Source: Halocaridina rubra (Eukaryota > Arthropoda > Malacostraca > Decapoda > Atyidae). Taken from it: a stretch of 64,000 nt of DNA. Location of the stretch: NCBI GenBank assembly GCA_037179515.1, contig JAXCGZ010021037.1:7501-71500 (forward strand), given 5' to 3'. Of this stretch, positions 1 through 13,378 are shown one piece after another. The position numbers and the translations under genes are program-made. How positions within the stretch are numbered: position 1 is the first letter of the stretch; every line of letters starts with the position of its first letter. The notes beneath the pieces are model-generated. The model was given only the letters and a program-made list of their open reading frames with translations, searched no databases and was not told the origin of the DNA.

Positions 1-18
1 AAAACATGAATCATTCTT

Positions 19-90
19 TACCCCGACCGGGACTCGAACCTAGGACTTATGATTACTAAGTCAAGGCGCTACCACTACACCACAGAAGGT
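19..90 (-). tRNA. tRNA-like segment, copy 1
   Basis: 72 nt with a pol III A box (TGGTGTAGTGGTAGCG) and B box (GGTTCGAGTCC). It folds with a D stem GGTG/CGCC, an anticodon stem ACTTA/TAAGT around a 7-nt loop that would read AAT, and a T loop TTCGAGT. The acceptor pairs at only 5 of 7 positions, the T stem has one A-C mismatch, and the D-to-anticodon linker is too long. It is therefore more likely a tRNA-derived repeat than a working tRNA-Ile gene. Confidence 0.4.
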
Positions 91-291
91 TAAAAGGAAT
101 CCAACCTTATAGCTTATATCTGCTATACTTAGGAATGAACGCATTCTAACTGAATGCCACTATGTTCATATTACAGATTCCCCAACCTCACTCGTGGCTT
201 CATTTTAGCATTTTATTCAATTCCCAATCTCATTCGGGCCATGAAATAACCAATTAAGCACATTACATATGTGAAAACATGAATCATTCTT

Positions 292-363
292 TACCCCGAC
301 CGGGACTCGAACCTAGGACTTATGATTACTAAGTCAAGGCGCTACCACTACACCACAGAAGGT
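292..363 (-). tRNA. tRNA-like segment, copy 2
   Basis: Second minus-strand copy, 273 bp from the first and identical by eye. The same acceptor and T-stem defects apply. Confidence 0.4.
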
Positions 364-402
364 TAAAAGGAATCCAACCTTATAGCTTATATCTGCTATA
401 CT

Positions 403-426
403 TAGGTTCGAGTCCCGGTCGGGGTA
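403..426 (+). other. Truncated tRNA-like segment at the inversion junction
   Basis: Only the B-box half of the tRNA-like segment is present, fused through TAGG to the spacer of the opposite-strand unit. This is the fold-back point of the array. Confidence 0.6.
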
Positions 427-627
427 AAGAATGATTCATGTTTTCACATATGTAATGTGCTTAATTGGTTATTCCATGGCCCGAATGAGATTGGGAATTG
501 AATTAAATGCTAAAATGAAGCCACGAGTGAGGTTGGGGAATCTGTAATATGAACATAGTGGCATTCAGTTAGAATGCGTTCATTCCTAAGTATAGCAGAT
601 ATAAGCTATAAGGTTGGATTCCTTTTA

Positions 628-699
628 ACCTTCTGTGGTGTAGTGGTAGCGCCTTGACTTAGTAATCATAAGTCCTAGGTTCGAGTCCCGGTCGGGGTA
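628..699 (+). tRNA. tRNA-like segment, copy 3
   Basis: Plus-strand copy with complete A and B boxes, same predicted loop (AAT) and same stem defects as the minus copies. Confidence 0.4.
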
Positions 700-900
700 A
701 AGAATGATTCATGTTTTCACATATGTAATGTGCTTAATTGGTTATTTCATGGCCCGAATGAGATTGGGAATTGAATTAAATGCTAAAATGAAGCCACGAG
801 TGAGGTTGGGGAATCTGTAATATGAACATAGTGGCATTCAGTTAGAATGCGTTCATTCCTAAGTATAGCAGATATAAGCTATAAGGTTGGATTCCTTTTA

Positions 901-972
901 ACCTTCTGTGGTGTAGTGGTAGCGCCTTGACTTAGTAATCATAAGTCCTAGGTTCGAGTCCCGGTCGGGGTA
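901..972 (+). tRNA. tRNA-like segment, copy 4
   Basis: Plus-strand copy 273 bp after the previous one; the following spacer is cut off by the TA array at about 1,130. Confidence 0.4.
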
Positions 973-1132
973 AAGAATGATTCATGTTTTCACATATGTA
1001 ATGTGCTTAATTGGTTATTTCATGGCCCGAATGAGATTGGGAATTGAATTAAATGCTAAAATGAAGCCACGAGTGAGGTTGGGGAATCTGTAATATGAAC
1101 ATAGTGGCATTCAGTTAGAATGCGTTCATTTC

Positions 1133-1346
<214 letters not shown>

Positions 1347-1444
1347 CCATTGAAAAGAACCCTTCTATAACCGGTGGTACAGATGTATGGATATAGGCTT
1401 AAGACGTTATCAATTATCAAGTGTGTTCTAGGTGTGAAGTCGGG

Positions 1445-1574
1445 TCAAGAGCAGACATCGATTAATGTTTTTACAAATAAGGTGAGTATTTGATATACAC
1501 ACAAACATACACTGAGAGGGACGGATAGATAGTATCATAACTGATCGGAAACTCCACTTCCATAATGGTTGGAA

Positions 1575-1640
<66 letters not shown>

Positions 1641-1654
1641 CATACATACATACA

Positions 1655-1751
<97 letters not shown>

Positions 1752-1784
1752 TTTCCAACCATTATGGAAGTGGAGTTTCCGATC

Positions 1785-1855
<71 letters not shown>

Positions 1856-1990
1856 CCCCCCCCCAAACATTACGGAAGTGGAGATTCCGATCATTTATGA
1901 TGCTATCTATCCGTCCATCTCAGTGTATGTTTGTGTGTATATCAAATACTCACCTTATTTGTAAAAACATTAATCGATGTCTGCTCTTGA
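1445..1990. repeat. Large inverted repeat with TA/TACA core
   Basis: Arms at 1,445-1,572 and 1,865-1,990 are reverse complements with only a few mismatches. Between them lie (TA)n, a (CATA)n block (about 1,636-1,682), a third short copy of the inner right arm (about 1,757-1,785) and more (TA)n (to about 1,852). It could be a foldback transposon whose loop was filled by microsatellite expansion. Confidence 0.8.
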
Positions 1991-2027
1991 CACAGCTACA
2001 CACAGAAGAATAGAGGTCAGCTACAAA

Positions 2028-2131
2028 TGAAAAATGAAACTTCGGAGTGCTGAGATCTTTCAAACTGTATTTTAGTCCATCTTCAAAGCACAGTCTGAAA
2101 GATCTCAGCACTGCCGTTTCATTTTTACTTC
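2028..2131. repeat. Short hairpin inverted repeat
   Basis: Arms of about 40 nt around a loop of about 21 nt. The core arms 2,046-2,068 and 2,090-2,112 differ at a single position and the match extends outward with a few more mismatches. It sits just upstream of a (CT)n(CA)n run. It is a possible MITE remnant or a transcribed hairpin; no coding content. Confidence 0.7.
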
Positions 2132-2146
2132 GTAACTGCCCATTAT

Positions 2147-2178
<32 letters not shown>

Positions 2179-3016
2179 GCACACACACACACAGAGTTAA
2201 GTGAAGACATAAACAGTGTCAGAGCTTTTCATAAGGGCTTCAGAATATTAAGGGTTGAAATATCTGAGAGGACTGGTGGAGGGATAGCACTGCTCATAAG
2301 TGAAAGGATTCATGTTGAAGAAATTAACTTGGCTATAGAAAGTGAGTTCAAGGAATTTCTTGTTGCTCGCAAAAAATACTGGGTTAGAGAGCATTATAAT
2401 AACTGTTGTATATAACCCACCAAGGAATCATCATAGCCTAGAATTTTATGAGGAAAGTCATACAGGTACTGTTAAAGTCATAAACTTAGTTGTTAACATT
2501 GCACGGGAGTGAAAATGTAGTAATTTGATTATGGGAGATTTTAATCATAGAGATATAGATTGGGTAAATCTTGACCCACACAGTGGTGAGGACTCATTCG
2601 GGGCAAGATTCCTAGATTGCGTACAAGGGAATTTCCTATACCAACATGTACTAGAACCAACGAGGGCCAAAGGTGGGGATGAGCCATCGCTGCTTGATCT
2701 AGTATTAACAGATAATGTGTTAAAAAAAATAAACAAATAAACAAATAAATAAATAAAATGTACAAAAAATGTATGTGAGGAATATGGGAAAATAGCAGAT
2801 TGCTCAAAAACCTGTCACCAAAATAGGAGTAATTCATGCCAGAGAGAAATGGTTCAATAATGAGTTTAAGGAAGCTAAGGAGTGGAGAGACAAATGCTGG
2901 AAAAGGTATAGGAGGAGAAAAAACATAAATGCCTGGCGGATTTATAACAGAGCAAGAAATTATTACCTATTTAAAAGAAGAGAGGCAGAGAGATACTATG
3001 AAAGGGATATCACCAT

Positions 3017-3190
3017 CCATCCCTATACCAAAGCCATATTCCCCCTTATAAAGGGGGTGGTTGAGTCAAAGAAAATACTTTGACCTTTTGTGAGAAGTAA
3101 ATACAGAGGAGGGGATTCCCAGTTCCCTCGCTCCGTCCCATTTATACGACTTTTATGGCACGCAGGGGAAAACGAAGGAAGTATTCTTAC
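3017..3190 (-). mobile_element. SINE-like repeat (family M), inside the LINE
   Basis: Read on the minus strand it carries CCCCTGCGTGCCATAAAAG, GGAACTGGGAATCCCC, and an end with CCACCCCCTTTATAAGGG. The same order of motifs occurs at 5,437-5,612 and 11,755-11,897. It replaces the first half of the RT of the surrounding LINE. Confidence 0.6.
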
Positions 3191-3204
3191 CACCTCCCCC
3201 GGGG

Positions 3205-3250
3205 AGATGATGATGATGATGATGATGATGATGATAATAATAATAATAAT

Positions 3251-3282
<32 letters not shown>

Positions 3283-3283
3283 C
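3205..3283. repeat. (GAT)n(AAT)n(AAC)n trinucleotide array
   Basis: Three related trinucleotide blocks follow one another, as if each seeded the next by point change and slippage. Reading frames here translate to poly-D/N or poly-M/I/T and are not genes. Confidence 0.95.
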
Positions 3284-3749
3284 TCAGTGTCTGAATGGAG
3301 AAAAGTTAGTAATAGAGTGCCACAGGGTTCAGTTTTAGGGCCACTTTTGGTCCTTGTATATGTAAATGACCAACCAGAGTCTGTAAATTCATTCATGATT
3401 ATGTTTGCAGATGATGCAAAGCTTGTGAAAAAAGTAAGAAATGAGAACAATGGTAGAGAACTTCAGAAAGATCAAGACAGTTTGCACGAGTGGTCAGAAA
3501 AGTGACTAATGAAATTCAATACTTCAAAATGTAAGGTAATGAGAATGGGTACAAGTGCAAGAAGGCCCAAGCTTGACTACTCGATGGCAGGAGTAGAACT
3601 TCAAGAGACAGAGAATGAGAGAGATCTAGGAGTAAACATACTGGCAGATTTGTCTCCAGAAATGCATATAAATGGCATATTAAGGGCACCATATGCTTTC
3701 TTAGCAAATGTACGGGTACCCTTCGAGCACATGACATGGAAATGTTCAG

Positions 3750-3751
<2 letters not shown>

Positions 3752-3823
<72 letters not shown>
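3752..3823. repeat. (TA)n expanded within LINE coding sequence
   Basis: Intact relatives read AGAAATATTTATGTAACC here (about 50,330-50,345); this copy has the same flanks with about 70 bp of TA between them. The array therefore grew in place from a short AT seed. Confidence 0.9.
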
Positions 3824-3826
<3 letters not shown>

Positions 3827-4330
3827 ACCTATGTGACGCCAAAGCTAGTATATGCAGCCCCCTTTTGGATCCACACTTGAAAAAGCACGTAGTTAAGCTG
3901 GAAAATGTTCAAAGACATGCCACGAAACTGGAGCCAGAAATACACAATCTCAGTTATGGGGAGAGGCTGAGGGAATTAGATTTACCATCACTCGAAGCTA
4001 GAAGAATGAGAGGAGATATGGTGACGGTTTTTAAATTCCTTCATTGTTATAACAGAGTGGAAAGGGATCGATATTTTGATATGGCTGGCACTAGAACTAG
4101 AGGTCATAGTTTGAAGCTCCGTAAGAATACTTCTCTGCAGAAGTACTTATTTAGTGTACGAGTAGTTGATAATTAGAATTCGCTAAGCGAGGAGGTAAAG
4201 CTAACTCAATCCATAGTTTTAAGGACAAGTATGATAAGTATCATTTAGTACAAAATGGAACCGACCAGGTGACGGGAAGTTACGAGCTTTGGGATCTTTC
4301 CCGTAAGCACAATTAGGTAATTATACACAC

Positions 4331-5072
4331 ATATGTAATCAAACATTAGGAGATAAATATTTCAGAATAGTCGTCTAAACATTAATAAAATTTAAATATC
4401 TGGACAGACAGACAGATATAAAAAACTGGTTCACACAGGTGTTCCCAGTTTCGAATTCCCTGGGAGGTTTGCAAAGCATACCTTCAGAATGTTTCAAAGG
4501 GTATATAAACGCACCATGAGATGAAGGTTGTCCATGATGGAACAGTATCTATAAACTCTTAAAACTTTAATAAGGAATGATATGACAAGTCCTGCATCTC
4601 TCTCTCTCTCCCACACACACACACACAGATATCAGTGAGACTTATAAAACTATGACTAAGCTTTGAGGTAAACAGAGGACACAACCACTTAAATACAAAG
4701 CTCACTCACATCAGCCTTAAACGTGAGATTCAGAGCGTGTGAATAGCAATGCATACAAACGATCAGCATACAGAGAAAGCCGTTATTGTGCTTACTTTTT
4801 AATACTTAATCATTGTTACACTCTACAATGAAGCCATTTTAGGTTTATCGACGTAAAGTGTCTTTCCCAGAATTCATCAATATTTATCTTCAGTTTTGAT
4901 CTAAGTATGAACAAACAGCAGTAGTGGAAACTATCTCTTGTTTATGGAAATGTAATGCTCAAGATAATCTTGGACTAACTGCAAACAAGGGAAATATAGT
5001 TTATTCTCATACTTTATTGACAATAATAATAATAAAAAAAAAGCCTGTCCAGTACCTTGTAACACACCAAAA

Positions 5073-5074
<2 letters not shown>
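4331..5074. other. Non-coding stretch
   Basis: AT-rich, with a short (CT)n(CA)n run at about 4,599-4,628. No coding region, RNA gene or recognisable element seen. Confidence 0.6.

Positions 5075-5152
<78 letters not shown>
5075..5152. repeat. (TA)n microsatellite
   Basis: Uninterrupted TA array followed directly by GC-rich repeat-like DNA. Confidence 0.97.
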
Positions 5153-5154
<2 letters not shown>

Positions 5155-5436
5155 GTTCCCTGAAGCCAGACCTAGAAGTCGGGAGGGCCAAAGGCCTGCC
5201 AAAAATCTTGCTGCTGTAGTAGACAGGCAGCGGCGGCCGATTACTCCCGCAAAACCCTAGAGGTTTCCCACACGAGGGCGCGGCGGCGCACTCTTGGCCA
5301 TCCCATCATCATCCTTAGCCCAGCAGGGGCTTTGCCATTGAGCGGTTGGTTGGAGACGATAATAAGGAACACATGGGGCCTTTTATATTTGTGCCCTTGG
5401 GGCGGGCATAATATCAAAGAATAGCCTCACCGTATT
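5153..5436. other. GC-rich dispersed-repeat-like segment
   Basis: Much richer in GC than its surroundings (for example GGCAGCGGCGGCCGATTACT), lying between a TA array and a SINE-like copy. No long reading frame. Probably the 5' part or partner of the adjacent repeat; not recognised. Confidence 0.35.
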
Positions 5437-5612
5437 CCCTGCGTGTCGTAAAAGGCGACTAAAAGTGGACGGGGCGGGGGGACTGGGAATCCCCCCCCTT
5501 GTATCAACCTCCTGCGAGGCGTCAACGAATAGGGGGAGTAGAGGGGAGAATAACTTCTCCCCAAACTTTCCTTTCTTGACGTCGGCTACCCCCCATTTTA
5601 AGTGGGAAACAG
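5437..5612 (+). mobile_element. SINE-like repeat (family M)
   Basis: Shares CCCTGCGTGTCGTAAAAGG and GGGGACTGGGAATCCC with copies at 3,017-3,190 and 11,755-11,897, and ends with GGCTACCCCCCATTTTAAG. Origin (tRNA, 5S or LINE tail) not visible. Confidence 0.55.
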
Positions 5613-5802
5613 CCACGGTATATGTATGTATATATATATATATATATCCAGGAGCGCGCATAACAAACCACAAGAACCGACCAACGTCCTCTCTCTCTCT
5701 CACTTTTGTTTTTATTCTTCCCTCCCATTAAGGTCTAATCCAGAAGGCGCACAGCCAGATAAGCTTCCGATACAGCTACGTACACTTGCAACTGCTGTTG
5801 TT

Positions 5803-5803
<1 letters not shown>

Positions 5804-5878
<75 letters not shown>
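5804..5878. repeat. (TA)n microsatellite
   Basis: Uninterrupted TA array; reading frames across it are poly-YI. Confidence 0.97.
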
Positions 5879-5883
<5 letters not shown>

Positions 5884-6059
5884 GCCAAGAGTGTCTGGGC
5901 TTCCAAGTACTGACCAGACCCAAAAGATGCTTAACTTTGCTGATTGACCAACTGCATCATATGTGAAATAAACGTATTAATTATTTCATTATTTGGCGGA
6001 CCCGTCGCGATATGCTATAGGTCACTAACATATAAACACGTGTACAATAATTACGGCGG

Positions 6060-6060
<1 letters not shown>

Positions 6061-6104
<44 letters not shown>
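6061..6104. repeat. (TG)n microsatellite
   Basis: About 22 TG units. Confidence 0.97.
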
Positions 6105-6107
<3 letters not shown>

Positions 6108-7647
6108 TCTCGTTCACAGTGACTGAAAAGTTAACGCCTTGTGTTTGAGGTTGCTGTTATCACGAATCCCCCACCCCCACCCCTATCCATCAAAATAAGG
6201 GGAAAATTATCGATATTATGCGGATCCATCCCCCCCGTGTTGAGGTGATATGACGATTAATTGAAGTGACAATAAATTCAACAAAGTTATTAATAAAAAG
6301 TAACAAATAACACATCAATAAATAAAATGACATAAAATCCTACGAAGCGTAGTCATTATACTGAGATTAAAGATAATATCCATCAGCTACCTATCTAGTA
6401 ACTGTGTATGTGTGTGTGCGCGCGCGCACGGGTGTGTGAGTGTGTGTGCCAAACAAGAGCTTTTCTGATCAGATTATCCGCTTGCTAAAATGGGAATCTC
6501 GTGACGTAATACACCTAGGCAAAGAAATAAATAAAGTACAGGTATTTTTCACTGCCACCTATTATTCTTTCCCTCTCATATTTCCTTCATTGCAAACGGC
6601 GTCAGAACCATTTCAAAGATGATTGAAATGAGAGAGCAGTAGTTAGAGCTGTGTCCTTTCCCCCCCCCCCAAACAGCGAATATTTCGTCCGAATATGAAT
6701 GAATTGAACTGTATTAACAAGCCATGAAGGAAAATAAATAACTAAATAAGTAAACAAACAAAAGTAAAATTAAATAAAAACAAAAGTAAAGACAAAAATA
6801 TATATAAAAAGGTCTATAAATAAACAGATATATTTACAATTAAACTACGAGATAAATAGATTACTCAGAGATATATTTATAAACAAATACAATAACAGTT
6901 AAATACCGATAAAAAGAAGTAGGCAAATATTTAATCGGGGATAAATAAATATATAAATGTAATTTTAACAACCAGCACAGCAGCTCTCTCTCTCTCTCTC
7001 TCTCTCTCGTACAGATATCCCTCTTCTTTCTCCCAGTCACACCACCACCTGTTATGCCCTACTCCTACCCCCAGGCACTCCCCAACCGGATCATCAAAGG
7101 CTAGTTCCAAAGCAATCGGCTGGATACTCTGGATCCCGTGATTTTCACACGTATTGAGGGATAGTAAGTTCAAAATCTCTCTCTCTCTCTCTCAATGAAG
7201 AGTAAGAAACAATGTGATACACAAATGAGGTGGTAATTTAACTAATAAACATCGCAATGAACACTTCTCAAACTACTGAAGGAATACTACTGGAGAGATC
7301 AGGTTTGAATTTCAATCAAATCTAGCAACACTGATGAAAGACCCAGGATCCATTCTCGCGAATGCATAAAATTGTGGTTTGACCCCCTCACTAAAGAGCC
7401 TCTCATCTACCCTCTCCAACATCTCATTCCTTCTCTTCCCACACCCAATGGGCGGGCGGTTCTCTCTCTCTCTCTCTCTCGTAAAATTGCGCCAGTGACT
7501 TGTATCGATGGGTAGTAGGGACATCCCTAATCCCGAAAGATCACTTCCCTATATTCACACCCCGTGTGAATAGCCCTTGTGATCGAGAGAATATGCCATC
7601 AACTTGTGATCCTCTAAAGTTTTCCGTATGTAAACCCCTACAGGAAC

Positions 7648-7678
<31 letters not shown>

Positions 7679-10323
7679 TCATAAATATGACTAATTTACT
7701 AGCACCTATTTACTTTCATATTTCAAATCATAATTGTAGGTGCTTATCTATTATTTATTCAGTTAATATATATCTCTTGATACACAGCCTGGCTGTTTTA
7801 TTTTCCCTTCCTGATGTACAGCTACACTGTTACTTTTTCAGTTTATGCAAAGTAAGTCGCCTGCTGAACCGCCTTCCTTTGTGGGCCCCTCAGCGACCCA
7901 TGATCCCCTCATTCCCCTTCTCATCGCCCCCCCCCCTCCATCCTCCTTCTGCAATATAATACTTAGAAAAAATGCAATATGAAGCCAATACAGAAGTCAT
8001 TAAATACCCCTCATCTTCAAGAATAGAAATTGCATATTTAGTTTCCTTATGTGAGGGCTTTGGAACGCTTTAGACCCCCCCCCCCCACCTATGAGATCAG
8101 ATCTCAATCTTGATGAATAAAATCCGCAAATACTGAATGTAATCCAACGAACACAATATAAAGAAATAAATGAAAACAAATACAATTAAAATACGATAAA
8201 CAAAAAAATGGTTGACTGCAAATCATCTCATCGTAAAGGACATTTCCATACCACAAACAGCATTCCCATACATGCAGAATAAGTTATGTACGAAAAAAAT
8301 ATGCAGAATGAGTTATGTACGAAAAATATAACGGTATACGAATACTATATACCTATAGGGCGGTTATTTTGGCTAGCCCTCCCCCACCCCCACAAGCGAA
8401 GAGGACATACAAGAGCGACTCTTCCTCCACCATTCATGGAGAGGAAACGTTATGGCCGGGACTACAACCGTCATTGCTAGGAAACTTTTTTTTTTCACTA
8501 ATCATATTGAGTGGTAAAGAGACTTAGAAATTATCCTGATCAAAGCACATACCTTGTGAAGAAGAAGAAAATGCCATCTTCAAAACCATTCCTATTCTTT
8601 GTATTCCGCTTTTCCCACTTTGACGTGTGGTCGTTCAATTTCCCCCAATCCTCCTCCATTCACTCTACTGACCACATCAATCTCTTATTCTTTTTTCCTT
8701 CATCATATCTTGTTTTATACTGTCCATCGATCCACTTCTCTTTCGCTCATCATTCTATGCTGAGCTGACAATGGCTACCACACGATTGACGCCATTAACC
8801 TCTCCTCTTGTTTCATCCTTCTTCTTCTTCCTCTATTTGCGTTCCCATTTTCATATGGGGTCGCATCTCTTCACTAGTCGTCTCCACTGGTTCCGGTCCA
8901 TCCTCTTGTTTCATCCGAATAAGGAAATCATCCTACACAAAGCGACATTCTGAACATCAAATCGGAACCTCTTTGAGGGGGGGGGAGAGAGCAGGCCGCT
9001 AATTCAAGGCCACTGAAATGTGTGTTCGAAGTGGAGAATAGGCCATAAAAAGATCGTTCATAACATTTAATTAAAAAAAAAAAATATACCAGCCATCAGC
9101 AAAAGTTCGTATTTTCCAAAATGCATCATCAACAATCATTCGTTCATCTGAATTTCTAATTATCGTACAGCCCTTTTTTGTGAGACGGGGGGGGGGAGCT
9201 TGCAGGGCTAGGTATTTTCCAAGGAAATAAAAGCTATAGAAATAGGATTATTCCAGGGAAGAGAGAGAATGGCATAACTAACTGTAATGCAACAATGAGA
9301 GGGGGAAGGCTGAAGTGCACGAGCAGTATTTTCCGTAGAAGGAGAGACAGGGAAAGGGAGGTAAAAGAGAGCTATCAAAGGCAAGAATTGTTCCGTTGAA
9401 CAAAAGGAAGCAAATCCACGTTTTCTGAACTAGTTTTACCCGCCTCAATCTCTGGGAAGAGTATGTAAATATATAAATATAAAACTTGACTCGTCTTTCA
9501 AAAGGTGAAAAAGTTAGGAAGTCAAGGCTAATTAAAGAGCAGCAAACACTTCAAACTTCCTGACAAAGACGAGTATTTTTTTTCTTTAACAAGGAATTTA
9601 CGGTCCTATCCAAACGAAAGGAAAAATCAAATATGGTGTTAGTGCAGGATAAGATAACGGAAAACGTAATTTAAGGAGTAGTTCGCCATGAAAAACAATG
9701 GAAAACGTATTTTGACATGAATTTTGATCAACACAAAAAAAAAAAATAATAAATATTCGGCGTTTACTTATATACGAGAAGAAAGGAAGAAGTAAATGAG
9801 AGAGTTGAAGGGAAAATTTTAATTGGGCATTCGCTCTGCGATGAAGACGAAAGAAATGGTATAAAGGGATCCGGTCCAAGATCCACAATTGTGAAAAAAC
9901 GCCATCTCATACTGCTTTGCGATGAAGATTAAAGGGTACTGTAAATTACGAAGCCAATTCGTGATCAAGAATAAAATAAGAAAGGCAAATGTAAATGGAG
10001 GAGACAGACTGGGATGATCAAGACGAACAGAAAATATAAATGAAGCACTTAGCAAGAGATCAAGACGAGTCGAGTTTTGTTAGAAGCGCCAACTATTTTA
10101 ATGTACAAAAAGAAAGGGCCAGATTTCAAGGTCAATATCCATAAGGTGAAACTGTGTAAATATCTTTGGTATATTTAAATAGGTGTATACAATATATGCC
10201 TTTCTATGGCTGGCAGTTGATTATTTTCATCAAGTTATTTACTGGTTCCGTAAATGTAGACTTCATAATAAAGCATATCATATTTATTCATGCCTAAACC
10301 AAACAGGCGGCTTGAAACAACTT
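6105..10323. other. Long non-coding, simple-sequence-rich region
   Basis: No convincing gene. It holds short (CT)n runs (about 6,984-7,008, 7,176-7,192, 7,460-7,480), homopolymer C, G or A runs and A-rich stretches (6,730-6,960). The reading frames lack conserved motifs and splice logic. A short direct repeat (ATGCAGAATAAGTTATGTACG and variant, about 8,273-8,321) is present. Confidence 0.6.

Positions 10324-11645
<1,322 letters not shown>

Positions 11646-11722
<77 letters not shown>
11646..11722. repeat. (CA)n(TA)n compound microsatellite
   Basis: CA units run into TA units without spacer, directly before a SINE-like copy. Confidence 0.97.
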
Positions 11723-11725
<3 letters not shown>

Positions 11726-11754
11726 CCTGAGAGAGGGGGCTAGAAAACTTCCTC

Positions 11755-11897
11755 CGTGTTCCCCTGCGTGTCATAAGTCAAGTAAATGGGGTGGAGCGAG
11801 GGGACTGGGAATCCCTTTCTCTGTATTTTCTCTTCCCAAAGAGTCAAGAATATATTGCCTTGACTTAGCCACTCACCTTGTAAGGGGAAAGTTGGCT
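11755..11897 (+). mobile_element. SINE-like repeat (family M)
   Basis: Carries CCCCTGCGTGTCATAA and GGGGACTGGGAATCCC, and ends CTTGACTTAGCCACTCACC then AAGGGGAAAG. Third copy of the family in the window. Confidence 0.55.
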
Positions 11898-11949
11898 CAT
11901 GTATATAGAATATATATACAGTATATGCGTGTGTGTGTGTGTGAAGGCA

Positions 11950-12212
11950 AAAAAAAAAAAAAATGCCCACATTGGGTCCGGGCACCAAAAACATAAAGCA
12001 AAGAGCAACAGAGTTGGATCGTGTTGTGACTTATCTGATGAGTAGGATAATAAGAGATGGGTAACGAATACACCAGCATATTCGGTGCAGTTGTAGGAAT
12101 AGGGAAAAAACCGTAACTGTCTAAAACAAACTGAAGCTGTCCTGCCCAGTCCTACTCGAGTCATAAAGAGATTCAATAGAAGTATCGCAAAGGGAGGCTG
12201 TGTCATGGGGCA
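11950..12212 (-). mobile_element. SINE-like repeat (family A), copy 1
   Basis: On the minus strand it runs from a head near GGCTGTGTCATGGGG (12,196-12,210, plus-strand reading) through a middle containing GTTACGGTTTTTTCCC to a tail GGTGCCCGGACCCAATGTGGGC and oligo(T/A). It matches in order the copies at 12,753-13,003 and 31,600-31,925. Confidence 0.65.
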
Positions 12213-12215
12213 ACA

Positions 12216-12342
<127 letters not shown>

Positions 12343-12408
12343 TACCCCGACCGGGACTTGAACCTAGGACATATAATTACTGTGCCAAGGCACTACCAAC
12401 TACATCAC
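12343..12408 (-). tRNA. Isolated, degenerate tRNA-like segment
   Basis: The same sequence family as the tRNA-like core at the start of the window: TACCCCGACCGGGAC, TGAACCTAGGAC and a recognisable A-box region are present. It has several substitutions and no 273-bp spacer. It sits between two compound microsatellites, so it looks like a dispersed tRNA-derived relic. Confidence 0.45.
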
Positions 12409-12409
12409 A

Positions 12410-12416
12410 CACACAG

Positions 12417-12474
<58 letters not shown>
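12410..12474. repeat. (CA)n(TA)n compound microsatellite
   Basis: Immediately follows the tRNA-like relic. Confidence 0.95.
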
Positions 12475-12482
<8 letters not shown>

Positions 12483-12670
12483 CATGTCATTGAAAATAAA
12501 AAGCACAGCCTTAGTTATTGCATAAATGCAAAGGAGGGGGCGATAATTTATTCTAAAGGGACGTGGGAAAACACTTCCATGTTGCGATTCGATCCCCATC
12601 CGAGCGTCAAAGGACGAGCGCAACCAAAAGCCACGAGCTACTAACATCTATCTGCATTCCATCACTGAAG

Positions 12671-12672
<2 letters not shown>

Positions 12673-12752
<80 letters not shown>
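12673..12752. repeat. (TA)n microsatellite
   Basis: Uninterrupted TA; it takes the place of the oligo(A) tail of the adjoining minus-strand SINE-like copy. Confidence 0.97.
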
Positions 12753-13137
<385 letters not shown>

Positions 13138-13378
13138 TCAAAGGGTCCTCCTACAATACTGCATGGTTGCAAAACTATTAATGTATTAAAAATATTATAA
13201 TAAATAAACAAATACAGAGTAAAATGCACGTACCCGATTTCGTTACAAGATTCTTGTCAATTTTTTCCTTACTCCTTTATTATTCATTATAAAAAAAAAA
13301 CTTTTAAGTAAACATAGATCTTTACATACGTAAACAAATGCCATCGGCTGCAGACAATAAATACAAAAAAAAAACTAA

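Larger units (their letters stand above)
1..1130. repeat. 273-bp tandem repeat with tRNA-like core, in inverted arrangement
   Basis: A unit of 273 bp (72-nt tRNA-like segment plus about 201-nt spacer) recurs with almost no divergence. Tandem copies run in minus orientation in the first 405 bases and in plus orientation after that; the tRNA-like segments start 273 bp apart on each side. The switch in orientation falls at a TAGG shared by both orientations (403-406). The last plus copy stops inside the spacer at about 1,130, where a TA array begins. The spacer has no open reading frame. A TTTT run about 14 nt after each tRNA-like end could serve as a pol III terminator. It could be a tRNA-derived satellite or a SINE-derived tandem. 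Confidence 0.8.
2190..4330 (+). pseudogene. CR1-like non-LTR retrotransposon, broken copy 1
   Basis: The region encodes, in several frames, an endonuclease domain (about 2,260-2,740; motif MGDFNHRDIDW, then SLLDLVLTD), a basic linker (2,830-3,010) and the second half of a reverse transcriptase (3,285-4,176; VPQGSVLGPL, FADDAK, then the C-terminal block ERLRELDLPSLEARR and TRGHSLKL). The 5' half of the RT is replaced by a SINE-like insertion (3,017-3,190) and a trinucleotide array. A TA array interrupts the C-terminal domain at 3,752-3,823. It ends with the family's 3' motif CTTTCCCGTAAGCAC and AATTAGGTAATT. Frameshifts and stops show it is dead. The clade (CR1/L2 group) is judged from RT and C-terminal motifs. 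Confidence 0.85.
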
